64,000 nt of DNA from Hydrotalea sp. (GTDB taxonomy: Bacteria; Bacteroidota; Bacteroidia; Chitinophagales; Chitinophagaceae), in NCBI GenBank assembly GCA_022402565.1, contig JAKRSC010000028.1, forward strand, positions 1 to 64,000, in the 5' to 3' direction. This document shows, one piece after another, positions 27,368 through 35,847 of the stretch. Both the position numbers and the translations under genes were made by a program. Every line of letters starts with the position of its first letter. Positions within the stretch are counted from its first letter, which is position 1. The notes under the pieces are model-generated. The model did not search any database. It was not told the DNA's origin and worked only from the letters and a program-made list of their open reading frames with translations.

Positions 27368-28651
27368 TTAAATAAATTTGCTTTGCTGCTGTAAAACAGT
27401 TTTATACAAATCGGAATATGCTGTCGCTTGCTTTTTTAAATCAAATTTATTTTTTGCATGAATAGCTATATCCTTGTTATTTATTAAATGTCGATTATGT
27501 ACAGCTTTTTCTATGGTTTTCTTCAATCCATCTACAGAAATTTCTTCACACAAAAAACCATTTATACCATCTTCAATCACGTCTGGTATTCCTCCAATAT
27601 TAAAACCAACTACAGGCGTACCACATAGAAGCGATTCAATCATCGTGTTTGGTAAATTGTCTTCAAGAGAAGGAATAATAAAAAAGTTAGCTGCAGAGTA
27701 AATTAGTGCAATGATTTCCTCATCATCAATCCTGCCAAAATGTAAATGATTTGTATAGTTTTCTGCAAACTCTCCTTCCCCAACTGAACAGAGAAGAATA
27801 TTACCCATGATACTCTTTTCAATCCTTTTTAATGCATTAAGTAAAAATTCAAACCCCTTTCTTTTATTACTTATTGAATCGGCAACAAAAAGAAGTACAA
27901 TCTTATCAATAGGTATTGATAATTTAGTTCTTGCCTCTACTTTAGAAACAAGCTTATATATATTTGTTGGAAATCCATATTGTATCAAATGATGTGGGAA
28001 TCTTTTAAATAAAGAGCTGTTTTTAGATTTTATAAGTAACCATTTAGATGGACAAACAATATGAAGATTAGAAATAGATTTAATAGCTCTTTTTTTTTCA
28101 CTTAAAATCTTTGATTCCATATGAATCTCTTCTTTTAAATACACTCTTGGAATTGGATTACCATTTTTGTCTATACCAAAAAACTTTTCTTGATAATGCT
28201 CTCCCCCTGTAAATGGATTTTCATCATGTAGGGTCCAAATAACTGGCTTTTTATTTTTTATAAAAAAAGAATTCCAATCTAAAAAATTAGCTACCCAATG
28301 TAAGTGAATTATATCAGCATCATTATAAAGTTTAGATTGAGTTAAATCATAAGGTGAAAATGGAAAGCTAAACATTTCTAGCCCTTTGGGGCGAATTCCT
28401 AAAAACAAACTAGCCTTATCATACTTACTTTGTATATTTAAATACTTTTTTAATAGTAAGTTTATTTTAAACCTGATCTTTTGTCTAAAATCAATTTTTT
28501 GTGTAAAATTAGAACTCTGGTTTAAAATATAAACGCTTTCCTTAAACAATAAATGACTACTAATATTTAGCTCTATGAGGCCCAAGTGTAATCTTATACA
28601 AGCCTTAGCAGCACCACCAAGATCGTATGCATTAACTAATAAAATTTTCAT
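27368..28651 (-). CDS. Family 4 glycosyltransferase
   Basis: A 427-residue GT-B enzyme: KILLVNAYDLGGAAKACIRL, DIIHLHWVANFLDW, PVIWTLHDENPFTGGEHYQE and NLHIVCPSKWL, then VLLFVADSISNKRKGFEFLL and PSLEDNLPNTMIESLLCGTP. The sequence fits the WcaC/colanic-acid-like GT4 branch. It overlaps the upstream methyltransferase gene by 4 bases. Confidence 0.9.
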   Translation of the reverse strand: MKILLVNAYDLGGAAKACIRLHLGLIELNISSHLLFKESVYILNQSSNFTQKIDFRQKIRFKINLLLKKYLNIQSKYDKASLFLGIRPKGLEMFSFPFSPYDLTQSKLYNDADIIHLHWVANFLDWNSFFIKNKKPVIWTLHDENPFTGGEHYQEKFFGIDKNGNPIPRVYLKEEIHMESKILSEKKRAIKSISNLHIVCPSKWLLIKSKNSSLFKRFPHHLIQYGFPTNIYKLVSKVEARTKLSIPIDKIVLLFVADSISNKRKGFEFLLNALKRIEKSIMGNILLCSVGEGEFAENYTNHLHFGRIDDEEIIALIYSAANFFIIPSLEDNLPNTMIESLLCGTPVVGFNIGGIPDVIEDGINGFLCEEISVDGLKKTIEKAVHNRHLINNKDIAIHAKNKFDLKKQATAYSDLYKTVLQQQSKFI

Positions 28652-29478
28652 TTTGTTGCCTCCAGAAATAGAGAGTCTGGCTTTCTTGGCTTTTCATTTT
28701 CAACATCCAACCATTTATGTGCTTCCCAATCTTCTATTGAACTATTAAAGGCATTTACTTGGGTAACATTAATAAATCCAGACTCATTTAGTAATTCGCC
28801 TAAAGAATAATTATCATACATCCATTGATGTATCTCGCCAGAGTTTCGGAACTTAGCAAGTTCTAGTAATTCAAATAATCTTGGTTCTTTTAAAAGCCAA
28901 ACTATTAAACGGTTCCTGTAATAAGTTAAGCTAAAATACTTTACCCAAAAAGCTTGCTTTTTTTGTTTCGAATAAGTTTGTTTTACTTCTGATAGAATCC
29001 CCTTTCTAAAGTTTATGAATTCGTCTCCTACCCTTTCTTTGATGTAGTCTTCATTTATTACCTGAGCTTTTGACCAAATATCTTTCATTAAACCGCCGCT
29101 ATAATTTCTTATCATCTGATCATAAATTTCTAAAACAGACCAGTAATAATTGGCTTTGTTAATTTCATTTGGCTCCGATCTTACTTTTCTAAGTTGCTCT
29201 TGATACATATTAACAATTTGTTCCAGATCGGGCACCACAATCCTAATAACACCTCCTTTTTTTAAAACTCTATAGCACTCCTTAATAAATTTTTCTGCCG
29301 AATGATATGAAAAATGCTCTAAAACATGTGAGTGATATACAACATCAAAAGTTTCATCGCTATAAGGAAGACCATTAAGCAAATTATACGCTTTCACATT
29401 ATCATTAGTTGATATAAAATCAAGATTTTCCCAATTTTCAAGGTATCTTGACCCACACCCTAGATTAAGATATTTCAT
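28648..29478 (-). CDS. SAM-dependent methyltransferase
   Basis: A 276-residue class I methyltransferase: MKYLNLGCGSRYLENWENLD (motif I), VVYHSHVLEHFSYHSAEKFI and ECYRVLKKGGVIRIVVPDLE. The C-terminal 150 residues form an extra helical part often seen in LPS/capsule methyltransferases. Both ends overlap neighbours by 4 bases. The acceptor is unknown. Confidence 0.86.
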   Translation of the reverse strand: MKYLNLGCGSRYLENWENLDFISTNDNVKAYNLLNGLPYSDETFDVVYHSHVLEHFSYHSAEKFIKECYRVLKKGGVIRIVVPDLEQIVNMYQEQLRKVRSEPNEINKANYYWSVLEIYDQMIRNYSGGLMKDIWSKAQVINEDYIKERVGDEFINFRKGILSEVKQTYSKQKKQAFWVKYFSLTYYRNRLIVWLLKEPRLFELLELAKFRNSGEIHQWMYDNYSLGELLNESGFINVTQVNAFNSSIEDWEAHKWLDVENEKPRKPDSLFLEATK

Positions 29479-30290
29479 TTTTTAAATGCAAAAATGTTTA
29501 ATTGTAAATCCATTCCCATATATTCATTTATTTCAACAAATGGCTGCTTTGAAAAAGTACCAATATGCTGTATATTGTATCTAAAGCCAGCATCTTTCAA
29601 AATATTTAATATAATATTAAGATCCTGTGGTCTGTTCACAAATGAGTGGAATTCTATAAAAACTCTTTCTACACTATTTAAAAGGTCTTTACAATCAAGT
29701 AAAACAATAGTTTCTGCACCCTCAATATCTATTTTCAATAAATCAACTTTTCTTAAAAGGAACTTTCGTAGACTCACAGCCTCAACTACAATTTTATCTT
29801 TTTCAACTTTTTCGAAATCAACTCTACCCCCGTCTGCACCATCTGCTAAAAACTCTAAAACAGTTTCTGTATTCCATAGTGCCTTTTTAAAAGGCAAAAC
29901 ATTATCTAGATTAAATGACCTAATATTAAAATTTAATGCATCAAAGACATTAGGATCTGGTTCAAATGCAACTATTTCTGCATTTGGGTATAATTGCTTG
30001 AAATAAATAATTCCTAATCCAATATTTGCACCAGCATCAATTATATATGGCTTAGGATTATTGGTTATGAACTTATATATTTCTAGATTAAAAATTTCAT
30101 TATTTATGAATTTAAAAGATGCTATGTCAACAATTTTTAGTTTTTTCCCCTTGTAATCTATAAAAGCAGTTTGAAACCTTTTAGCTGGTAAGATTAATTC
30201 ATCTCTTTTACTATTTCTGCGAAAAAAATCTAGTTTTCGTTTTAATCTATAGAAAAAAACTGTTTTGAAATTAGCTAGTGCTTTATACAT
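29475..30290 (-). CDS. FkbM-family methyltransferase
   Basis: A 271-residue SAM methyltransferase: PYIIDAGANIGLGIIYFKQL, AEIVAFEPDPNVFDALNFNI and VDLLKIDIEGAETIVLLDCK. This third FkbM protein belongs to the branch with an N-terminal Arg/Lys-rich lead (FYRLKRKLDFFRRNSKRD). The 80 bases upstream of it are the largest gap inside the operon after the toxin-antitoxin region; I see no strong promoter there. Confidence 0.88.
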   Translation of the reverse strand: MYKALANFKTVFFYRLKRKLDFFRRNSKRDELILPAKRFQTAFIDYKGKKLKIVDIASFKFINNEIFNLEIYKFITNNPKPYIIDAGANIGLGIIYFKQLYPNAEIVAFEPDPNVFDALNFNIRSFNLDNVLPFKKALWNTETVLEFLADGADGGRVDFEKVEKDKIVVEAVSLRKFLLRKVDLLKIDIEGAETIVLLDCKDLLNSVERVFIEFHSFVNRPQDLNIILNILKDAGFRYNIQHIGTFSKQPFVEINEYMGMDLQLNIFAFKK

Positions 30291-30370
30291 TTTTGTATAT
30301 ATCGTTTAATAACCTACTTCCTCAAATGAAATTTTTATTCTTTAGACTAGTTAAATTATGTCCTAATTTA

Positions 30371-31537
30371 TTATATATTAACAATCAAATATTTGGAGAA
30401 CTCTTCAATAAGTTTTGAAAGATTATATTCTTTTAATGTTCGTTTTTGGCCAGCTTCTGCTATACTCTTTCTAAGATTGTCATTTAACATTAACTCTTTT
30501 ACTTTTGAAATTGCTTCGCTTGGTGATTTATAGCAAACAATTTCATTATTTGTGTCAAATATTTCATCAATATTCTTCTTCCAATCTGTTATCAAACAAA
30601 CACCTAAACCTGTTGCTTCATATAGGCGCATGTTACCAGCATAATTTCCAGAGGCATCAATATGTGTATTTAAAGTAATATTAGAATTATAAATTTTTTG
30701 ATACATACTTAACCCAAAGATTTCTCCTTTGTTAATTGATGCAAGGCGATAGTAAAATAACCAGTCCTTAACTTTACCACTTAATAACCGCTTCATTTGG
30801 ATTGTTGAAAGTGGATGCCAAATGTGTTTATCTCTAAATGTTGGGAAATTAGCTGCATTTAAACTTAAATTAAGTTTACCCGATACACGACCCAAAAATT
30901 CAAATCTTTTTAAATGAAAATTATTGCTAGTTAGTAGTGACCCTACAAAACTAACTTCTGATTTATCTGTTTCACTTTTATATACTTTTTTTAAAATTGA
31001 AGACTCAAAACCAAGTTTAAAATAATAACTCTTTTTGCCATTTGAGACATAATAGTCAACACTTTCAGGGCTAGGAGTTAATATCATATCCCATTCTTTA
31101 TAAAAATCAATACAATTTGTTCTTAAACCATCCCAGCCAATTATTAGTTTTATAGACTTTGTCTTTCGCTTTACTAGTTCCAAAAACCCATTTGTTATTG
31201 TTGTATAATCATGCGCAAAAAACACATCTGGCTTATAAAATTCAATCTGAGCTAATAGAACATCTTGTAATAGAGTCTCCTCTCTATAATTTACTAAATT
31301 TTCCCTTGCCCATTGTTTCTGCAAAAAATGGTTATTTGAAATAATCTCAATAACTTCAAAATCGCCAGTATTTTCTAAATGAGTCTTCCAAAAATCTGAC
31401 CATCCAAAAAGTTCATACATATTAATTCTATACTGCTCTTCATAGCTTAATGTATGTATTTCACTATTTCTTTTATATAAACTATTCGTGAAGTTTGTAT
31501 AAAACGGTGATGCTTTTAGTAGGCGAATCTTACTCAT
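30371..31537 (-). CDS. CgeB-like glycosyltransferase
   Basis: A 388-residue protein: NMYELFGWSDFWKTHLENTG, YKPDVFFAHDYTTI, LIIGWDGLRTNC and MILTPSPESVDYYV in the first half. The second half has SFVGSLLTSNNFHLKRFEFL and NTHIDASGNYAGNMRLYEAT then GVCLITDWKKNI. The R-x-Y/F-E-x3-G pattern (NMRLYEATGLG) is the CgeB/DUF3880-type nucleotide-binding signature. It overlaps the DegT gene by 8 bases. Confidence 0.82.
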   Translation of the reverse strand: MSKIRLLKASPFYTNFTNSLYKRNSEIHTLSYEEQYRINMYELFGWSDFWKTHLENTGDFEVIEIISNNHFLQKQWARENLVNYREETLLQDVLLAQIEFYKPDVFFAHDYTTITNGFLELVKRKTKSIKLIIGWDGLRTNCIDFYKEWDMILTPSPESVDYYVSNGKKSYYFKLGFESSILKKVYKSETDKSEVSFVGSLLTSNNFHLKRFEFLGRVSGKLNLSLNAANFPTFRDKHIWHPLSTIQMKRLLSGKVKDWLFYYRLASINKGEIFGLSMYQKIYNSNITLNTHIDASGNYAGNMRLYEATGLGVCLITDWKKNIDEIFDTNNEIVCYKSPSEAISKVKELMLNDNLRKSIAEAGQKRTLKEYNLSKLIEEFSKYLIVNI

Positions 31538-32621
31538 TTATTATACCAATAATATAATCCATTTGCATTTTTGCTAACTCTGGATACATAGGAATTGAAA
31601 GTATTTCATTTTGAATAGAACAAGCAACAGGAAAGTCATCCTGTTTTGATTCTAAATAAGTGTAACACTCTAAAAAAGGTAGTGGCTTAGGATAATGTAT
31701 AGCGGTTTGAACACCAGCTTTCTCTAGTTTTGAAATTAATTCACCTCTTCTCTTTGTTCTTATAACATATAGATGAAATACATGCTTTGAATTTTCTCTT
31801 ACTGAAGGTAAAATAATATTAGACGGGTTTAATCTGGTATTATAATATTTTGCGTTTTTTATTCTTTTTAAGTTCCACGTGTTTAAATAATTAAGCTTAA
31901 CAAGTAAAATCTTTGCTTGAATGGTATCTAATCTACTATTTCTGCCCTCAATTGAATGTTCGTGTTTTTTTAACTGTCCATGGTTAGCGATTTTTTTACA
32001 TTTAATTGCTATTTCCTCCAAGTCTGTTACAATTGCGCCTGCATCTCCATATGCACCTAAATTTTTTCCAGGGTAAAAACTAAAGCTTGCTGCATGACCC
32101 CAAGAACCTACGTTTTTACCGTAAATTTCAGCGCCATGTGCTTGCGCACAATCCTCAATCACAAATAGTTTATACTTATTTGCTATTGCCATTATTTGAG
32201 GCATGTTAGCGGGTTGCCCATAAAAATGAACTGGGATAATTCCTTTTGTATTTGGGGTAATTTTACTTTCAATTAAATTAGCATCAATACAATAAAAGTC
32301 TTTTTCGATATCAACAAAGACAGGCTTTGCTCCTAGCCTAGAAACTGATTCTGAAGTAGAAATCCATGAATATGCTGGTACAATCACTTCATCACCCTTT
32401 TTTACACCAAATGCCTCAAGAAGAATTTCTATAGAATCCGTTCCGTTTGCACAACTTATACAATATTTTCTATTTACGTATTTTGAAAAGGCAGTTTCAA
32501 AACTTCTAACTGAATCCCCACCTATAAATTCACCTGTGTTTAATGAGCTATAAAAAGCATTATCTATCTCATCTTTTATACTTGTATATTGTGATACTAA
32601 GTCTACAAAGGGTATATTCAT
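31530..32621 (-). CDS. DegT/DnrJ/EryC1-family sugar aminotransferase (WbpE-like)
   Basis: A 363-residue PLP enzyme that aminates a keto-sugar nucleotide. Motifs: IPFVDLVSQYTSIKDEID, RKYCISCANGTDSIEILLEA, VIVPAYSWISTSESV, VIEDCAQAHGAEIYG and FSFYPGKNLGAYGDAGAI (the Lys is the PLP lysine), then EGRNSRLDTIQAKIL. The sequence pattern is close to WbpE/WlbC, which make the 3-amino group of UDP-GlcNAc3NA from the product of a WlbA-type dehydrogenase. Such a gene lies at 34825. The start is ATG 32621; the GTG five codons upstream overlaps the previous gene. Confidence 0.87.
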   Translation of the reverse strand: MNIPFVDLVSQYTSIKDEIDNAFYSSLNTGEFIGGDSVRSFETAFSKYVNRKYCISCANGTDSIEILLEAFGVKKGDEVIVPAYSWISTSESVSRLGAKPVFVDIEKDFYCIDANLIESKITPNTKGIIPVHFYGQPANMPQIMAIANKYKLFVIEDCAQAHGAEIYGKNVGSWGHAASFSFYPGKNLGAYGDAGAIVTDLEEIAIKCKKIANHGQLKKHEHSIEGRNSRLDTIQAKILLVKLNYLNTWNLKRIKNAKYYNTRLNPSNIILPSVRENSKHVFHLYVIRTKRRGELISKLEKAGVQTAIHYPKPLPFLECYTYLESKQDDFPVACSIQNEILSIPMYPELAKMQMDYIIGIINE

Positions 32622-32625
32622 AATA

Positions 32626-33351
32626 CTATGATTCACAAATTACTGCAATATTTGAACAAATTTCAGCAGGTGACGATAGACTAACTTCAAAAATTGCATC
32701 AAGTAACTCTTTTGACCAATCTTTCATTTGTGCATTTGAAACAAGCTTTATCATATATCCTTTGACTTCTAGAATTTTGAAGCCAGCACTTTCAATATCA
32801 TTAGTAAAATCAGATACAGTATATACTCTTCTATGTCCAAGTTGTATATCTTGAGAGTTCAAATCATTACGTTGAGAAAGTAAGCCCATTTCTACTCCTA
32901 TTCTTCTGTGTAATGAATCTGCGTTGGGGACTGTAAATATTGCTTTACCACCCTTTCTTAGTGACTTTTTTGCCTGAATCATCACCTCAACTGGATTTTC
33001 AACATGTTCTAAAACATGATTCGCAAGTAAAATATCAAAATATTCAGATTGTTCAAATTCTTCAAAAAGAGTTTCAATTACCGTATAGGAGGCTTCAGGG
33101 TTTTTAAATCTCATTATTACCTCTTTACTTCCTTCTAAAATTACAAACTCATCATATATTTTGTCTAATTTATTGGCAATAAATGCATCACCCAAACCAA
33201 GCTGCAATGCTCGCCCGTGATTAAGACAAAATTTTTCAATAAGTTTTGATGAACTATAACTTATTATATCTCTATTCAAGCGTCCTGCTTCTGTAGAATA
33301 AATATCACAAGTATTTGAAAGCCTTGATATTTCATCTTTAAAATTTTCCAT
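32626..33351 (-). CDS. SAM-dependent methyltransferase
   Basis: A 241-residue class I methyltransferase: RALQLGLGDAFIANKLDKIY (motif I region, altered glycine pattern), VILEGSKEVIMRF, ILLANHVLEHVENPVEVMIQ and SLRKGGKAIFTVPNA. The motif I sequence LGLGD is less canonical than in the other methyltransferases here. It overlaps the HAD gene by 14 bases. Confidence 0.82.
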   Translation of the reverse strand: MENFKDEISRLSNTCDIYSTEAGRLNRDIISYSSSKLIEKFCLNHGRALQLGLGDAFIANKLDKIYDEFVILEGSKEVIMRFKNPEASYTVIETLFEEFEQSEYFDILLANHVLEHVENPVEVMIQAKKSLRKGGKAIFTVPNADSLHRRIGVEMGLLSQRNDLNSQDIQLGHRRVYTVSDFTNDIESAGFKILEVKGYMIKLVSNAQMKDWSKELLDAIFEVSLSSPAEICSNIAVICES

Positions 33352-33877
33352 AATCTAAATTTTTAATGTTAAAAAATTGAATTTTACTTCTTTTTGCAAA
33401 TTCTTCGTCAATATCAGAATCCCCTATATAAATACAATTATCTCTTTTTATTTCAGGATATCTGTTTAATAATATTTCAAAGGCTCTCACATTTGGTTTA
33501 GGAGATTTTGCAATATCTACTCCTATTATACCTCTACACCTGTTAAGGGCTTTTTGATCTACTAAAAACTTTTCAACTGTTGAAGTCAAATTATTTGATA
33601 TAACATAAAATGTTTCAAAAAAATTAATAAGCTCTATATTGGGTTCTTTATACTTGATTGAATTATTTTTTTGTTCAAACTTCTGAATAATTTTAATTAC
33701 ATCATCAGAAAGATTTTCGTTATTGAGTAAAAGATCGTAAATCTCAAAGAGCCTTAGATCATAAAAATCGTAATAATTGAAAAACTTTGTTTTTAATTCA
33801 TTTTTCAGAGCTTTCCAGTCAACGACTAACTTACAGATAGTATTATCAAAATCTAAAATAAAAACTTTGCTATGCAT
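33338..33877 (-). CDS. HAD-superfamily hydrolase
   Basis: A 179-residue HAD phosphatase: ILDFDNTICKLVVDW (DxD nucleophile motif), FYVISNNLTSTVEKFL (motif II), KSPKPNVRAFEILL (motif III Lys) and NCIYIGDSDIDEEFA (motif IV). All four motifs are intact, so it is probably active. It is coupled to the ATP-grasp gene on one side and the methyltransferase on the other, suggesting a phosphorylated intermediate in a shared pathway. Confidence 0.86.
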   Translation of the reverse strand: MHSKVFILDFDNTICKLVVDWKALKNELKTKFFNYYDFYDLRLFEIYDLLLNNENLSDDVIKIIQKFEQKNNSIKYKEPNIELINFFETFYVISNNLTSTVEKFLVDQKALNRCRGIIGVDIAKSPKPNVRAFEILLNRYPEIKRDNCIYIGDSDIDEEFAKRSKIQFFNIKNLDYGKF

Positions 33878-34832
33878 GAATAAATATCTCCTCCCAATAT
33901 CTTAACATAATAATATCTTCTTTTGATTGGTATTCATTTTCACTAATATTCATTCCTAGAATTTTTTTGAGTACTAATAAAGGGATGTTTGCCCCAGATT
34001 CTATGGTAAGCATTAAACCTCCAGCAGCAAACCTTGGATTAATTTCAATAAATATTAAGTCATGATCTGTCTTAAAAAACTGAATATTTGATACCCCCAA
34101 AATTGAAAATTCATTACAAATAGAATAAACTAAATCAATAAAGGGCTCTTTTTTTAATGTCATTGCCTTTATACTTTGTCCGTTTTTTGTTTCTATCCTT
34201 ATCCTAGGTGATATTACTTTAGGAATTCCTACCGTTGGGCAAAAAACATCTACAGTTACTTCTTCTGCGTCTATGAATTCTTGAATAATTAAATCTTCAG
34301 TAGATGTGAGAACAAAGGAAAGATCATAAATATTATCAATTTTTTTTGATCCTTTGCTTGAACTTCCAGAAACAGGTTTTACAAACAATGCAGGTGAATT
34401 TTTAAAGTCATATTCTTCTAATTCAGACTTTAAAAAGATTTTCGGATACTTAATCTGTAAATTATTTGCTTTTCTGTACATTAAATTTTTATCATCACAA
34501 TTAAGTATACTTTTATAAGAAGGTATTAATGTTCTTATGTTATGTTTGTCAAACAAGTCCTTTGACTCTGCAATAACTCTTATTTCTTTTGAAAAAATTG
34601 GAATTAAAACAGTTATTTGATTTTTACAACAAAATTCAATTATAGTATTCACATATTCTGAACTTGTTATTGGTGGAGAAATGAAATACTCGTCTGCAAA
34701 AAAAAGACCTGGTGCAAGCTTATTCATATCTGTGGCAAAAAGAAAAACATCAATTTCTTTTTGCCTTTTTAGTGCTTTTATTACACTAATTGCAGAGGCT
34801 GTTCCAGCACTAGTTATTAAAACTTTAATCAT
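33870..34832 (-). CDS. ATP-grasp ligase (CPSase-like)
   Basis: A 320-residue ATP-grasp protein: IKVLITSAGTASAISVIKAL at the N-terminus (pre-ATP-grasp fold), ALFVKPVSGSSSKGSKKI (ATP lid), LIIQEFIDAEEVTVDVF and FIEINPRFAAGG (Mg-binding Glu/Asn). Family members join a carboxylate to an amine through an acyl phosphate. In a sugar locus it may attach an amino acid or other acid to an amino sugar. ATG 34832 is the likely start, overlapping the upstream stop by 8 bases; a TTG nine codons upstream is less likely. Confidence 0.85.
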   Translation of the reverse strand: MIKVLITSAGTASAISVIKALKRQKEIDVFLFATDMNKLAPGLFFADEYFISPPITSSEYVNTIIEFCCKNQITVLIPIFSKEIRVIAESKDLFDKHNIRTLIPSYKSILNCDDKNLMYRKANNLQIKYPKIFLKSELEEYDFKNSPALFVKPVSGSSSKGSKKIDNIYDLSFVLTSTEDLIIQEFIDAEEVTVDVFCPTVGIPKVISPRIRIETKNGQSIKAMTLKKEPFIDLVYSICNEFSILGVSNIQFFKTDHDLIFIEINPRFAAGGLMLTIESGANIPLLVLKKILGMNISENEYQSKEDIIMLRYWEEIFIHA

Positions 34833-35847
34833 ATCGGGCGTTTGAATAAATTTTTTCAATTGCGGCTATAGTCTTCATTCCTTCATCCCCCTCAACAGTG
34901 TCATGTCTCTCATTTAAAAGCTGAGAAATGATATTTTTGACTACATGGTCATGATTAGAGCTTGTTCCTTGATATTTTCCATAATTGTTTGGCTTATCTT
35001 CAAATGAAATATTCTCCGGTAATGGATAAGACTGTACATCCCAAAAATCAATTTTATTTAAGTAGCCCCCTCCAATTTTGATTGTACCCTTTTCGCCAAT
35101 TATTGTAATACTACCTTCATAGTTTTTGTTATAAACGCATGTTGTCCAAGTAATTGATCCTAAAGCACCATTTTCAAATACAATATTTGAGACGCCACAA
35201 TCTTCAATAGATATTTTATGGTTTTTTGTTTGTATTATAGTTTGTGCATTAATAACATCACCACACCACCAAATCATTAGATCAATAAAATGACTTACTT
35301 GGGTATATAAGACACCCCCTTCTAAATCTGCTCTACCCCTCCAGTTAGACCCTTCATAATATTCTTGATGTCTGTTCCAAAGAACGTCGCATTTGATCAT
35401 TAGTATTTTACCTAATTTATTTTCTTGAATTGCGCTTTTTGTAATTGCAATTGGCTTGTTAAATCTGTTTTGTTTCATTACCCACAGCTTAACATTATTT
35501 TCTCTAGCGCAATCAATCATCTTCTTACAATCTTCAACACAAAGCGCCATTGGTTTTTCTACAAGAATATTTTTCTTGAATTGGGCGGCTTTGATTGCCA
35601 TTTCAGCGTGTAATCCATGAGGTGTACATATGCTAACAACATTTATATCTGTATTATTTAAAAGGTCGCTAAAGCTTGAATATCTCAAGACTGAGGGATA
35701 AAGATCTTCAATTTCTTTTAACACATTTTCATCACTATCACAAACGGCGACGAGTTCAGCATTTTCATCCGCATCAACAACCGCAATATGTCTTTTCCCA
35801 ATACTTCCGCAACCTATTATACCAAATTTTATTTTCGTCATTTTCAT
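34825..35847 (-). CDS. Gfo/Idh/MocA oxidoreductase (WlbA/WbpB-like)
   Basis: A 340-residue NAD(P)-dependent dehydrogenase: FGIIGCGSIGKRHIAVVDAD, SICTPHGLHAEMAIKAA, ILVEKPMAL (EKP motif), MKQNRFNKPI, then SNWRGRADLEGGVLYTQVSH. The QNRFN and WRG...GGV...H patterns are those of WlbA/WbpB, which oxidise C3 of UDP-GlcNAc uronate. Together with the DegT aminotransferase at 31530 this gives a 3-amino uronate route. ATG 35847 overlaps the stop of the ABC ATPase gene (ATGA). Confidence 0.86.
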   Translation of the reverse strand: MKMTKIKFGIIGCGSIGKRHIAVVDADENAELVAVCDSDENVLKEIEDLYPSVLRYSSFSDLLNNTDINVVSICTPHGLHAEMAIKAAQFKKNILVEKPMALCVEDCKKMIDCARENNVKLWVMKQNRFNKPIAITKSAIQENKLGKILMIKCDVLWNRHQEYYEGSNWRGRADLEGGVLYTQVSHFIDLMIWWCGDVINAQTIIQTKNHKISIEDCGVSNIVFENGALGSITWTTCVYNKNYEGSITIIGEKGTIKIGGGYLNKIDFWDVQSYPLPENISFEDKPNNYGKYQGTSSNHDHVVKNIISQLLNERHDTVEGDEGMKTIAAIEKIYSNARYD

